Assembly (NCBI RefSeq): GCF_041514305.1
Contig: NZ_JBGMWH010000001.1
Coordinates: 682,001-746,000, forward strand
Direction: 5' to 3'
DNA length: 64,000 nt
DNA from: Salinarimonas chemoclinalis
GTDB taxonomy: Bacteria; Pseudomonadota; Alphaproteobacteria; Rhizobiales; Beijerinckiaceae
In this document: in pieces, positions 1 through 10,440 of the stretch
Layout of the letters: every line of letters begins with the position of its first letter
Position numbering within the stretch: position 1 is the first letter of the stretch
The notes under the pieces: model-generated
Told to the model about the DNA's origin: nothing
The model's database searches: none
What the model saw: the letters and a program-made list of their open reading frames with translations, nothing else
Made by a program: the position numbers and the translations under genes

Positions 1-17
1 CCGCGCCCGGGACCGAG

Positions 18-461
18 ATGCCGCTCTACTTCGCCTACGGATCCAACATGGACCGCGCCCAGATGGCCGTGCGCTGCCCCGCCTCGCGGCCGGTCGGCCC
101 CGCGCGGCTGATGCGCCATCGCATCGTCATCATGCGCGAGGGCTGGGCGAGCGTCGCGCGCGCCCAGGGGGGCGCGGTCTGGGGCGTCCTTTGGGACCTC
201 GCGCTGCGCGACGTCCCGGCGCTCGATCGCTGGGAGAGCCTCCACACCGGCCTCTACGCGAAGCTCGTCCAGCCGGTGCTGACGCAGAGGGGCGCGCGCC
301 GCGCCATCGTCTACGTGGGGCGCGCGAGCGAGGGCGGCACGCCCCAGCCGGGCTACCTCGAATCGGTCGTCGCCGCCGCGGAGCACGCCGGCCTGCCGCC
401 GAGCTGGATCTCGACGCTGCGCGCGCTGCATCCGGACGCGGCGCAGAGGCGCAATTCGTGA
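18..461 (+). CDS. Gamma-glutamylcyclotransferase-like (AIG2/GGCT fold) protein
   Basis: A 147-residue protein of the GGCT-like fold. The N-terminal YFAYGSNM signature (residues 4-11) forms the substrate-binding loop in this family, and Glu73 in RWESLHTGLY sits where the catalytic glutamate of gamma-glutamylcyclotransferases is found. Such enzymes release 5-oxoproline from gamma-glutamyl compounds, but many small members have no proven substrate. It is probably cytoplasmic, since no signal peptide is visible. A 6-bp stem with a 4-nt loop at 481-496 follows the stop; it lacks a T-run, so it is only a weak terminator candidate. The family call is firm; the substrate is unknown. Confidence 0.85.
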   Translation: MPLYFAYGSNMDRAQMAVRCPASRPVGPARLMRHRIVIMREGWASVARAQGGAVWGVLWDLALRDVPALDRWESLHTGLYAKLVQPVLTQRGARRAIVYVGRASEGGTPQPGYLESVVAAAEHAGLPPSWISTLRALHPDAAQRRNS

Positions 462-579
462 CGGGGATGCCGCCGAGCGGCGTTCCCGGGGGAACGAAGT
501 CGCCTTTCTGTAACCAATGCCCTTCCGTGAAGGCGCGGCTTCGCGCATACTTCGGAAAAACACGGATGCGGGACCCGGG

Positions 580-1434
580 ATGACCGAGAACGACCGACGC
601 GGCGCCCTCTATGCGCCGACCTTCATCGCGGTGGCTCCGAACGGGGGCCGGCGCACGAAGGCGGACCATCCGGCCCTTCCGTTGACAGCCGGCGAGTGCG
701 CCGCCGTCGCGCGGGCGGCGCAGAGCGTCGGCGCCGCCATGATCCACCTCCACGTACGCGACCGCGAGGGCCGCCACAGCCTCGACCCCGGCCTCTACCG
801 CGAGGCGATCGCCGCCGTGCGCGACGCCGCCGGGCCGCGGATGGTGGTTCAGATCACGACGGAGTCGATCGGCCGGTACGCGCCGGACGAGCAGGTCGCG
901 GTGGTCAAGGCGGTGAAGCCGGAGGCCGTCTCCATGGCGTTGCGCGAGATCGCGCCCGCCGAATCGGACGCCAAGCGCCTCTCCGACCTGCTCGCCTTCT
1001 GCGAGGCGGAGCGCATCGCGCCGCAGATCATCGCCTACGACCGAACGGACGCCGACCGGTTGGCCCGCTGGGCGCATGCGCGGGTGATCGATTCGCGACA
1101 GGTCTCGGTGCTCTTCGTCGGCGGGCGCTACGACCCGCCGACGCAGGCGCGGCCGACCGACTTCGTCCCGATGGTGGAGAGCTGCGCCGACATCTACCGC
1201 GACTTCATGGTCTGCGCCTTCGGCCCGCGGGAAGCCGGCTGCGGCGTGCTCGCGGGCCTGCTCGGCGGCCACGTCCGCTGCGGCTTCGAGAACAACCTCT
1301 CGCTCCCCGACGGCTCGCCCGCCGCCGACAACGCCGCCGTGGTGGCGGCCCAGGCGAAGGCGCTCACCGCGGCGGGGCTGACGATCGGGGATGCGATCGC
1401 GCTGCGCTCGCTGTGGGGGATCGAGGGGCGCTGA
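580..1434 (+). CDS. BKACE-family (DUF849) beta-keto acid cleavage enzyme
   Basis: A 284-residue TIM-barrel enzyme of the 3-keto-5-aminohexanoate cleavage (BKACE) family, which condenses a beta-keto acid with acetyl-CoA and splits it. The metal-binding HLH motif is at residues 56-58 (MIHLHVRD), and the C-terminal GFENNLSLPDG matches the conserved segment after the last strand. I chose the ATG at 580, which gives the usual N-terminus (APTFIAVAPNGG); the longer frame from 517 adds an unlikely leader. The natural substrate cannot be read from sequence, since the family handles many beta-keto acids. The 3' end abuts a truncated MFS gene on the other strand. Confidence 0.85.
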   Translation: MTENDRRGALYAPTFIAVAPNGGRRTKADHPALPLTAGECAAVARAAQSVGAAMIHLHVRDREGRHSLDPGLYREAIAAVRDAAGPRMVVQITTESIGRYAPDEQVAVVKAVKPEAVSMALREIAPAESDAKRLSDLLAFCEAERIAPQIIAYDRTDADRLARWAHARVIDSRQVSVLFVGGRYDPPTQARPTDFVPMVESCADIYRDFMVCAFGPREAGCGVLAGLLGGHVRCGFENNLSLPDGSPAADNAAVVAAQAKALTAAGLTIGDAIALRSLWGIEGR

Positions 1435-1612
1435 GGGTCGGCGCGCTGGGCGGGGCCTGCGCGAACGCCCGGGCCGGAAGCAGGCACGGGATCAGCGTGG
1501 CCCCCGCGGCCAGCACGAAGACGCCCTCGCGCCCGAGCGCCGGGGAGAGCACGCCGCCCAGGAGCGGCCCGATCATCGCGCCGAAGGTGAAGACGAGGAA
1601 GGCGATTTGGTG
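1364..1612 (-). pseudogene. C-terminal remnant of an MFS transporter, cut by the neighbouring insert
   Basis: Read on the minus strand from about 1612, the frame gives QIAFLVFTFGAMIGPLLGG followed by VLSPALGREGVFVLAAGATL and an Ala/Pro-rich tail. This is typical of a late transmembrane pair of a major facilitator permease. Upstream an in-frame TAA occurs at about 1613-1615, exactly where composition falls to that of the AAA/protease insert. The remaining ten or so membrane segments are not found on the far side of the insert (after 5200). The fragment is therefore probably dead. The true stop of the old gene is uncertain because the open frame runs into the end of the BKACE gene at 1364. Confidence 0.6.
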
Positions 1613-1700
1613 TTACGATCCATCGACGCGAGGGACACGAAACGTCACCACGGTCTCACCATTCTAGCGCTCGGGTCAGCGACGTATCGAAGGCATTTAG

Positions 1701-2777
1701 ATGGCAAGAAGCGACCTACTGGTCTCTCTTGTGCGAGCGGCCGCGGCGGGTGATCGAACGGCGCTTCGGTCGACCACCGAAGCCCTTGCGGCGGACGAGC
1801 GTGCAAAAAAACACCACATCCTCGCCGATCGTCTCCAGCGCGCACTCGCTGCTGTTCCGGTGACGCCCCCGACGCTGACCTCCTCTGCCGCGCCGAGCAA
1901 CTCCTCGGGGCGCGAAGCGATCATCGAGCTGGAGGCTCGGACACGGCTCGATGATCTTCTGCTGCCGTTACCCGCGCAGGAAAGCGGACGTCAACTCGTC
2001 GAGGAGCACAGACGCGCGGATGTCCTGAGAGCGCACGGATATGAGCCGCGCCATCGCGTCCTGCTGTCGGGTCCGCCTGGCAATGGGAAGACATCCTATG
2101 CAGAAGGTGTAGCCGAGGCGCTCGGACTGCCCTTCTTCGTGGTCCGATATGATGCGTTGATTGGCAGCTACCTCGGAGAGACCAACACGCGCCTGCGTCG
2201 CCTGTTCGACTACGTTCGTACACAGCCGAGCGTCCTGTTCTTCGACGAGTTCGACGCGATTGGAAAGGAGCGTGGTGACACACACGAAACCGGCGAAATT
2301 AAGCGAGTCGTTTCATTTCTCTTGATGCAGCTTGATCAGCTGCCGAGTTACGTTATTGTCATAGCCGCAACGAATCATGCCGAATTGCTCGACCGTGCAG
2401 TTTGGCGGCGATTTCAGCTGCGTCTTTCGTTTCCAGCCCCAGATCGAAGTCAGATTGAAGTTTTCCTAGATCGGCTGATGTCGAACTGGCCGAACACTCC
2501 AAAGATTTCGATGAAGGATCTGGCACGACGGCTCGGAGCGGCAAGTTATGCGGAAGTGCTTGAGTTGTGCAGGAATGTGCGCCGGCGAGAAATCCTGGGA
2601 CTCGGAGAGGTGTCAGTTGATGATGCCCTCGACAAAGAGCTGTTCCTCTGGAAGTCTCGCGCGTCACCAGAGGCAGTATTGAATGGCCAGCGACCCGGAC
2701 AAACCTCTTCTTCGACTGACGCCTCGCGCCGAACAAGACCGGCCGGTCGGAAGACAGGCGAACATACCTCGTCCTGA
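1701..2777 (+). CDS. ietA: AAA+ ATPase, IetA-like (partner of subtilase)
   Basis: A 358-residue single-module AAA+ ATPase. Walker A is GPPGNGKT (124-131), Walker B VLFFDEFD (178-185), sensor 1 AATN (222-225) and a pair of arginines follows in DRAVWRRF (236-237), all in the order of the classic FtsH/katanin-like clade. The N-terminal 115 residues probably recognise the partner. A GAAGG ribosome site precedes the ATG. The 3' end overlaps the protease gene by 95 bases in another frame, so the two are translationally coupled. In pTiC58 the homologous pair IetA/IetS acts as antitoxin and toxin in plasmid stability and incompatibility, and the same pairing is listed among defence-associated systems. 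The symbol is by analogy. Confidence 0.75.
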   Translation: MARSDLLVSLVRAAAAGDRTALRSTTEALAADERAKKHHILADRLQRALAAVPVTPPTLTSSAAPSNSSGREAIIELEARTRLDDLLLPLPAQESGRQLVEEHRRADVLRAHGYEPRHRVLLSGPPGNGKTSYAEGVAEALGLPFFVVRYDALIGSYLGETNTRLRRLFDYVRTQPSVLFFDEFDAIGKERGDTHETGEIKRVVSFLLMQLDQLPSYVIVIAATNHAELLDRAVWRRFQLRLSFPAPDRSQIEVFLDRLMSNWPNTPKISMKDLARRLGAASYAEVLELCRNVRRREILGLGEVSVDDALDKELFLWKSRASPEAVLNGQRPGQTSSSTDASRRTRPAGRKTGEHTSS

Positions 2778-5199
2778 ACCGTTCCCGGTTGATCGTCAGA
2801 CGGGTGCCTTTTCGCCCAAGTTCGAGCGCTTGAATGAAGTACTATCTCGCGATCCAAGCGGCCTAGAACTCCGGAGAGATCCGACGGCGCTAGCTCCTGA
2901 GCGCCTTCTCGTTTTTGAGGTCCGAGGAACGCTGTCGTCATTTGCCGATGCGGTTCGCCGAGTGGATGGTCTGGAATTGATTGACGAGGAACAGCTTGTC
3001 GGCGATGATCTCGATAAAGATCCGGTTGCATACTTGATGGTGCCGGACCACCGCGCTCTCAAGAGCATCCAGGGTTTATGGCGGCAATGGCTCCGAAATG
3101 AACTTGGGCGGGGGTACGCACCCTGGCGGAATCTTTTCGCTACTCTTCGTGATATGCGCCCATGGGGGCCAGAAGACCGTGTGCATCAGAACGACGCATC
3201 GATCTTGCAACTTGCAGTTGAGGAGCGGGACGATGACGAACTATTCCGTTTGGAGATCGAACTTGTTTACCGAGCATCCAAGCAGAAGGTGATTGAAAGC
3301 GAACGAGAATTGACAGGTGTTGTTAGGGCGCTCGGAGGCGATGTACTGTCTCGCTCCCGCATTGAAGATATAGGTTATCACGGACTGTTAGTCGATTTGC
3401 CGGTTCATGCTGTCCGGCAGATCGCGTCTCGTGAACCTTCTGCGGTGTCAGCCCTTGATAGCGTGATGTATATTCGCGCGCAGAGTATTGCGAGTGATCT
3501 CGAAGTGGGAGATATAAGTGCCAGCTCGGTCGAGACTGTGCCGAGGCCATTGGGAGAGCCGATCCTCGCGTTGCTCGATGGTCCTGCAATTGCCGCGCAC
3601 GCTCTTCTGTCGAATCATCTTGTTGTCGACGATCAGTTCGATTTGGAGCGGATTACGCCCGTCGGCTCGCGCGTGCACGGCACGGCGATGGCTTCGTTGC
3701 TGGTTCATGGAGATCGCAACAAGACCAGCACTGCGTTAGCGCGGCGCATCATTTTGGTCCCTGTGTTGGATGAAACAGGTCACTTTCCTGCCGATCGACT
3801 CATAATTGATCTGGTCTATTCGGCCGTCATGCGGATGAAGCAGGGGGCGGATGCTACCGCCGAGGGCGTCGTGATCATCAACCTTTCCCTGGGCAACCCG
3901 AGGCGACCATTTCACGGCCAACTCTCACCATGGGCACGGCTAATCGACCGACTGGCTTATCGTTTTGGAATTCTATTCATCGTAAGCGCTGGAAACGTCA
4001 CAGATGGGTTCAGCCTCGATAGCTTTTCGACACGGACAAGCTTCGAAGACGCCGTTCCCGAGATCCGCGCGAAAGAGACGTTACGTTCGATAGGTAAAAT
4101 CGTGGCCGAACGCCGGCTCTTCTCGCCTGCGGAGACCGTGAATGGTCTCACCGTAGGTGCGGTCAACGATGATGCCGTTTCCGCAACGGATCGGACGCTA
4201 GCGCGAACGGTCGTCGACCCTTACGGCGAACTTCGAATGACCAACCCCTCCTGTACTCTCGGACCCGGTTTTGCGCAGTCCACGAAGCCAGATATCTGCT
4301 TACCCGGCGCCAGAGAGCACCTCCTCGTCGTCGGCGGCAGCACGTCCATCGAAGTGCAGCCAGCCAAACCGGGGCGCGCAGCCGGGCTCAGGGTGGCCGC
4401 GCCTCCTCGGGACGGTCGGGAAAATTCGGAGGGATTCACCAACGGTACGAGCGCAGCCGCCGCGCTTGCCTCGCGAACCGCTCACCGCATCCATGATGCT
4501 CTCGAAGCGACCTATGGCGAGCGCTTTCTGGGCATTCCGCCGGCACAAAGGGCGGTGCTTTTGAAGGCGCTTGTTGCACACAGCGCAAGATGGCCGAACG
4601 AGGCTGCTGCACTAATTCGCGAGATCATCGGGCCGTCCGACGCGAAACAGCACGTTCGACAAAAGGACAATATTAGGCGGTTCTTCGGCTTCGGAATAGT
4701 CGATCAGGATGAAGCCGTGGCGTGCGCCGCTGACAGAGCAACGTTCTGGGCTGTCGGCCGCCTCGCAGCGAACAGAGTGGCGGCGATCGAGGTTCCGGTT
4801 CCAGCAGCTATCGGCGGCCGATCACAACCGCACGCGATGGCGGCAACACTTGCTTGGTTTACGCCAACCGCACCCGGGCGGAAGAGCTACCGATCCGTAC
4901 GGTTAAAGCTCTTAGACCCTGATGGACTGGAGGCGCTGAGGGTGAAGTCACATGGCGATCAGCCCGACACCAACCAAGCGCGCCGCGGAACACTGATCCA
5001 CCGGAGCTGGCGCGGTGACCGGGCACCCGTTGTCGGGCCGGATATGACTATCTCGCTCACTGCTCAGCGCGACCCTGATCAAGGCGCCGACATCGATGAC
5101 CCAATCGATTTCGGCATCGCCGTGACGCTGTCGATGCCGGGAGTTGTTGAGCTTTACGACGAGGTCCGACAAAGGCTCGGCATCCCGCTTCCAGCATGA
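2683..5199 (+). CDS. ietS: S8 subtilisin-like serine protease, IetS-like
   Basis: An 838-residue protein with an N-terminal domain of about 280 residues, a subtilase domain and a C-terminal beta-rich extension. The catalytic triad is visible: Asp299 in LALLDGPA, His332 in RVHGTAMASL and Ser590 in TNGTSAAAAL, with oxyanion Asn438 in VSAGN. There is no signal peptide, so it acts in the cytoplasm, consistent with a protease kept in check or directed by the adjacent AAA+ ATPase. In the pTiC58 pair the protease is the toxic component. An AGAGG ribosome site lies inside the ATPase gene about 9 bases before the ATG. Whether it protects against phage here is inference. Confidence 0.75.
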   Translation: MASDPDKPLLRLTPRAEQDRPVGRQANIPRPEPFPVDRQTGAFSPKFERLNEVLSRDPSGLELRRDPTALAPERLLVFEVRGTLSSFADAVRRVDGLELIDEEQLVGDDLDKDPVAYLMVPDHRALKSIQGLWRQWLRNELGRGYAPWRNLFATLRDMRPWGPEDRVHQNDASILQLAVEERDDDELFRLEIELVYRASKQKVIESERELTGVVRALGGDVLSRSRIEDIGYHGLLVDLPVHAVRQIASREPSAVSALDSVMYIRAQSIASDLEVGDISASSVETVPRPLGEPILALLDGPAIAAHALLSNHLVVDDQFDLERITPVGSRVHGTAMASLLVHGDRNKTSTALARRIILVPVLDETGHFPADRLIIDLVYSAVMRMKQGADATAEGVVIINLSLGNPRRPFHGQLSPWARLIDRLAYRFGILFIVSAGNVTDGFSLDSFSTRTSFEDAVPEIRAKETLRSIGKIVAERRLFSPAETVNGLTVGAVNDDAVSATDRTLARTVVDPYGELRMTNPSCTLGPGFAQSTKPDICLPGAREHLLVVGGSTSIEVQPAKPGRAAGLRVAAPPRDGRENSEGFTNGTSAAAALASRTAHRIHDALEATYGERFLGIPPAQRAVLLKALVAHSARWPNEAAALIREIIGPSDAKQHVRQKDNIRRFFGFGIVDQDEAVACAADRATFWAVGRLAANRVAAIEVPVPAAIGGRSQPHAMAATLAWFTPTAPGRKSYRSVRLKLLDPDGLEALRVKSHGDQPDTNQARRGTLIHRSWRGDRAPVVGPDMTISLTAQRDPDQGADIDDPIDFGIAVTLSMPGVVELYDEVRQRLGIPLPA

Positions 5200-5222
5200 T
5201 CGGCGCAATGCGCCCACCCCCC

Positions 5223-5834
5223 TCAAGCCTCCGGCCGGCGGTACACCCACACCCGTGCCGGCGGCAGGTTCAGCCAGATGCGCTGGGAGGGGGTCGCCGT
5301 GTACTCGCTCGGGTGCTTGGGGATCGGCGGCACCACGGCGTAGGTGAATTGGATGAAGGGCGCGCCCGGACGCGACAGGTCGTGCGCGGCGCGCAGGAGG
5401 GCGAGGCGCTGCTCGACGGGTTTGGTGAACAGCGGCAGCGAGGAGATCGTCGCCACCGCCGGCTCGGCGAGGAGCTCGCTCACGGTGGTGCGGATGTCGT
5501 AGGCGTCGCCCTGGATCACCGTCGCGCGCGGGAAGCGGTGGCGCAGCAGACGGCAGAAGTCCGGATTGAACTCGACGAGGACGAGCCGCTCCTGCTCGAT
5601 GCCGCGGTCGACGAGCGCATCGGTCACGGGACCCGTGCCGGGCCCGAGCTCGATCACGGGGCCGGGGGCGTGGGCGTCGACGTAGGCGGCCATGGTGCGG
5701 GCGAGCAGCTTGCCCGAGGGGGTGACGGCGCCGGTGACGAGGGGCCGCTCGATCCAGGAGCGCAGGAACCGGGCCTCGTCGTCGAGATCGACCGGGACCT
5801 TCTTCTGCGTTTGCCGATGGGAGCTTGGCAGCAC
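5223..5834 (-). CDS. Class I SAM-dependent methyltransferase, PmtA-like
   Basis: A 203-residue Rossmann-fold methyltransferase. Motif I is VIELGPGTG (60-68), followed by an acidic residue at the end of strand 2 (LVLVEFNPDF) and a GDAYD motif. The arrangement, short length and SSLPLFTKP segment resemble bacterial phospholipid N-methyltransferases (PmtA, Rhodobacter/Sinorhizobium type), which convert phosphatidylethanolamine to phosphatidylcholine. They also resemble the KsgA-like rRNA methyltransferase fold. The lipid role is a family-level guess; it stands alone with no lipid gene beside it. It is the first native gene right of the AAA/protease insert. Confidence 0.7.
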   Translation of the reverse strand: MLPSSHRQTQKKVPVDLDDEARFLRSWIERPLVTGAVTPSGKLLARTMAAYVDAHAPGPVIELGPGTGPVTDALVDRGIEQERLVLVEFNPDFCRLLRHRFPRATVIQGDAYDIRTTVSELLAEPAVATISSLPLFTKPVEQRLALLRAAHDLSRPGAPFIQFTYAVVPPIPKHPSEYTATPSQRIWLNLPPARVWVYRRPEA

Positions 5835-5904
5835 GCCTGATTCCTTTCCTGGCGGCGGCCCGAACGCGCGGGCGAGCCGTATAGACCAACCGTACCGACG
5901 CGCG

Positions 5905-7059
5905 TCAAGCCCGTCCGGTTCCGCCGAAGAACTCGCGAACCCTGTTCAGGAAGCCATGGCTCTCGGGATGCGTGTCCCGCGAGCATTCCGCCTCGAACTC
6001 CTGGAGGAGCTCCTTCTGCCTTTTCGTGAGATTCTGTGGCGTCTCGATGACGACCTGGATGTGGAGGTCGCCCACGTCGCGCGAACGCAGCACCGGCATG
6101 CCCTTGCCGCGCAGGCGGAACTGCTTGCCCGTCTGCGTCCCGGCGGGGACCGTCACGCGCGCGTCCGAGCCGTCGATCGTCGGCACCGTGACCTCGCCCC
6201 CGAGCGCCGCCTTGACCATCGGGATCGGCACGCGGGCGAACAGGTCGGCCCCGTCGCGCTGGAAGAAGGAGTGCGGAGCGATCGACAGGAATATGTACAG
6301 GTCGCCCGCAGGGCCGCCGCGCAGGCCGGCCTCGCCCTCGCCGGCGAGGCGGATGCGGGTGCCTTCCTCGACGCCCGCCGGGATGTTGACCGACAGCGTG
6401 CGCTCGCGGGTGACGCGGCCGGCGCCCTGGCAGATCTCGCAGGGGTCGTCGATCACCTCGCCGCGGCCCATGCAGGTGGGGCAGGTGCGCTCGATCGTGA
6501 AGAACCCCTGCGTCGCGCGCACGCGGCCGTAGCCGTTGCAGGTGCCGCAGGTCTTGGGCTTCGAGCCGGGCTTGGCGCCGGAGCCGCCGCAGGCCTCGCA
6601 GGCGATGGCGGTGGGGATCTTCAGGTCCTCGGTGCGGCCCTTGAAGGCGTCCTCGAGCGTGATCTCGAGGTTGTAGCGCAGGTCCGCCCCGCGCTCGCGA
6701 CCCGCGCCGCCGGCACCGCCGCGCGCGCCACGGCGTGGTCCGCCTTCGCCGAAGAAGTTCTCGAAGATGTCCGACATGAAGTCGGAGAAGTCCGGCCCGA
6801 AGCCGGGACCGCCGGCCGGGCCGCCGCCCGCGCCTTGAAAGGCACCGTGGCCGAAGCGGTCGTAGGCCGCGCGCTTCTGCGGGTCGGAGAGGACCTGGTA
6901 GGCCTCGTTGAGCTCCTTGAACTTGAGCTCGGCCTCGGCGTTGCCGGGATTACGATCCGGGTGCCATTGCATGGCGAGCTTTCGGAAGGCGCTCTTGAGC
7001 ACCTTCTCGTCCGCCGTCTTCTCGACGCCTAGGATCTCGTAATAGTCGCGCTTCGCCAT
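5905..7059 (-). CDS. dnaJ: Molecular chaperone DnaJ (Hsp40)
   Basis: A 384-residue type I J-protein: J domain with HPD at residues 33-35, a Gly/Phe-rich linker (GGGPAGGPGFGP), four zinc-finger CxxCxGxG repeats (CEACGGSG, CGTCNGYG, CPTCMGRG, CEICQGAG) and the C-terminal substrate-binding domains. It delivers unfolded clients to DnaK and stimulates its ATPase. The gene lies 186 bases downstream of dnaK on the same strand. Two hairpins lie in the gap (7159-7175 and 7195-7210), so dnaJ may be read both through from dnaK and at a lower level. Confidence 0.98.
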   Translation of the reverse strand: MAKRDYYEILGVEKTADEKVLKSAFRKLAMQWHPDRNPGNAEAELKFKELNEAYQVLSDPQKRAAYDRFGHGAFQGAGGGPAGGPGFGPDFSDFMSDIFENFFGEGGPRRGARGGAGGAGRERGADLRYNLEITLEDAFKGRTEDLKIPTAIACEACGGSGAKPGSKPKTCGTCNGYGRVRATQGFFTIERTCPTCMGRGEVIDDPCEICQGAGRVTRERTLSVNIPAGVEEGTRIRLAGEGEAGLRGGPAGDLYIFLSIAPHSFFQRDGADLFARVPIPMVKAALGGEVTVPTIDGSDARVTVPAGTQTGKQFRLRGKGMPVLRSRDVGDLHIQVVIETPQNLTKRQKELLQEFEAECSRDTHPESHGFLNRVREFFGGTGRA

Positions 7060-7158
7060 CGGGGCTTCGTGCCTTCGGTGGGGACCGTGGGAGCGGTCGT
7101 CGGGTGCCCGGAGCCGGGATCCGGGCCGGTCGTCGATCGGTGTGTCTCGCTCGCGCGC

Positions 7159-7210
7159 GTCCCGTTCGTCGGGACACGCGGACGCCGCGCCCGCGGAGCG
7201 TTCCCGCTCC
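7159..7210. other. Two hairpins in the dnaK-dnaJ gap
   Basis: Within the 186-base gap there are two perfect stems: GTCCCG/CGGGAC at 7159-7175 (5-nt loop) and GGAGCG/CGCTCC at 7195-7210 (4-nt loop). Neither is followed by a T-run in the direction of transcription, so they are more likely attenuating or mRNA-stabilising structures than full intrinsic terminators. Nothing else is seen in the gap. Confidence 0.35.
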
Positions 7211-7245
7211 GACGGACGCGGCGCCGTCTCGTCAGCGCGTCGTCG

Positions 7246-9168
<1,923 letters not shown>

Positions 9169-9310
9169 GGCGGGATCCCTCACTTTCAAGCAGACCGCCG
9201 AGCCCCGAGGCGACTCGGCCCATGGCTGACTTAACGTGCCTAGCAGGTTGCTTTCGCTTGCGATGTCGAGCCGTCCGCCCCCCAGGCATTCGGCCCCTCC
9301 GTGAACGCGG

Positions 9311-9342
9311 CTGATATAGGCGTGCCCAAATCACGCCGCAAG
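9311..9342 (-). promoter_or_regulatory. Predicted heat-shock (sigma-32/RpoH) promoter of dnaK
   Basis: On the minus strand CTTG (9342-9339) is followed after 18 bases by CCTATATCAG (9320-9311). The latter matches the alphaproteobacterial RpoH -10 pattern CYTATNTNNG at every fixed position. Transcription would start near 9304, giving a leader of about 135 bases before dnaK. The remaining bases between 9169 and 9486 show no gene. Confidence 0.6.
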
Positions 9343-9486
9343 GCGGGACATGGGCGGGCGGGCGCGGCGGTTCAAGGGTGCTGGTGGTTTCGACGTCGTT
9401 CGTGCACGTCGTTATCGGACCGGCGATGGACACACGAACCCGCGTCGCCTAGGGTCGCGCCATCGCAACCGTCCGGGTGCCGGTAC

Positions 9487-10431
9487 TTGCCTTCCAGAGC
9501 CCTCCGCGTCCTCGCGTTCCAGCTGCTCGTCGGCCCGATGGCGCTCTGCGCGGCGGCGCCCGCCGGGGCGCAGCCGCTGGAGCTGCCGGGCGCGCAGTTC
9601 TCGCAGCCGCCGGCGTCCGTGCCGCAGCCGGCGGCCCCGACCGTCCCGAGCCTGCCCACCGTCCCCGACCTGTCGATCGTCCCGGCCCCGGCCGCGCCGA
9701 CGGGCGTCGCCGGCGATCGGGTGCCGTCGGCCCCGCCGCCGCCGGCGGCGGACGTCACCGAGCTGACGCTCCACCGCGACGCCCGCGAGGGCGCCCTCGA
9801 CATCGCCCGAGCGGCGCAGGGCCTCGCCGCGACGCTGACGTTGGAGGGCCGCGGCGTCTCCGATCCGCAGGAGGCCTGCGCGGTCACCATCGCCGAGGGC
9901 GAGGGCGGCGTCGCGCTCTCCCCCCTGGCGCCGCTCGGGCGCTACGCCCGCTACCGCCTCGCGGCCTCCGCCTGCCCTGTCGTGGTGACGCTCTTCGCGG
10001 ACGCCGCGCTCCTGTGGCACGAGGGCCTCTGCACGTTCGAGGCGGCCGATTGCCGGGTCGATCCCGCCGGCGTCTGGGGGCCGCGGCCGGACGCGCTGCC
10101 GACGGACCCCGCCCGGCTCGAGCGCGACCTCGTGGAGGCCGACGAGGCCGTGCGGGCCGCCTACCGCACGCTCGCCGAGCGCAGCGCGGGTGACGCGCTG
10201 CGCGCCGTGCTCGCGGAGCAGGCGGGCTTCTCCGCCGAGCGCGTCACGGCCTGCGCCCGCTACGAGGGCGAGGAGCGCCAGGGCCTGTGCGCGGCGCGCT
10301 GGACGCAGGCCCGTGCGGCGGGGCTACAGGAGCGCCTCGGCGCGACGCCGGCGCCCGCGCCTCGGGCCGACGCGCCTGCGGCCGCGCCGGCGGGGCCGGC
10401 GCCGCTGTCGATCCTGCCCACCGACAACTGA
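9487..10431 (+). CDS. Secreted proline/alanine-rich protein of unknown function
   Basis: About 314 residues, not recognised. A signal peptide is clear (ALRVLAFQLLVGPMALCAAA, cleaved near PAGAQ). A Pro-rich linker of about 60 residues follows, then a globular part with four or more cysteines (EACAVTI, ASACPVVV, HEGLCTFEAADCRV) and a second Pro/Ala-rich tail. The paired cysteines suggest disulfides in the periplasm. No ATG fits the signal peptide, so I take the TTG at 9487. The open frame back to 9301 would put an unlikely leader before the signal and run through the dnaK promoter. It is divergent from dnaK. Confidence 0.6.
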   Translation: MPSRALRVLAFQLLVGPMALCAAAPAGAQPLELPGAQFSQPPASVPQPAAPTVPSLPTVPDLSIVPAPAAPTGVAGDRVPSAPPPPAADVTELTLHRDAREGALDIARAAQGLAATLTLEGRGVSDPQEACAVTIAEGEGGVALSPLAPLGRYARYRLAASACPVVVTLFADAALLWHEGLCTFEAADCRVDPAGVWGPRPDALPTDPARLERDLVEADEAVRAAYRTLAERSAGDALRAVLAEQAGFSAERVTACARYEGEERQGLCAARWTQARAAGLQERLGATPAPAPRADAPAAAPAGPAPLSILPTDN

Positions 10432-10440
10432 GCGACGGCG

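Larger units (their letters stand above)
1610..5205. mobile_element. Low-GC insert carrying an IetAS-type ATPase/protease pair
   Basis: Base composition and codon use change abruptly at about 1610 and recover at about 5200: A/T-ending codons are common inside, whereas third positions outside are almost all G or C. The insert starts inside an MFS gene fragment and ends about 20 bases from the stop of a minus-strand methyltransferase gene. I see no integrase, transposase, terminal inverted repeat or clear direct repeat at the two edges, so the mechanism of entry is unknown. The exact ends are approximate. Horizontal acquisition is inference from composition plus the broken neighbour. Confidence 0.6.

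Noticed and set aside
1610..5205. Direct or inverted repeats bounding the AAA/protease insert
   Set aside because: I compared the two junctions by eye and found no convincing shared sequence, so I do not call attachment sites there.
9301..9486. Extended start for the secreted protein
   Set aside because: It would place 62 residues before a clear signal peptide and run through the dnaK promoter.
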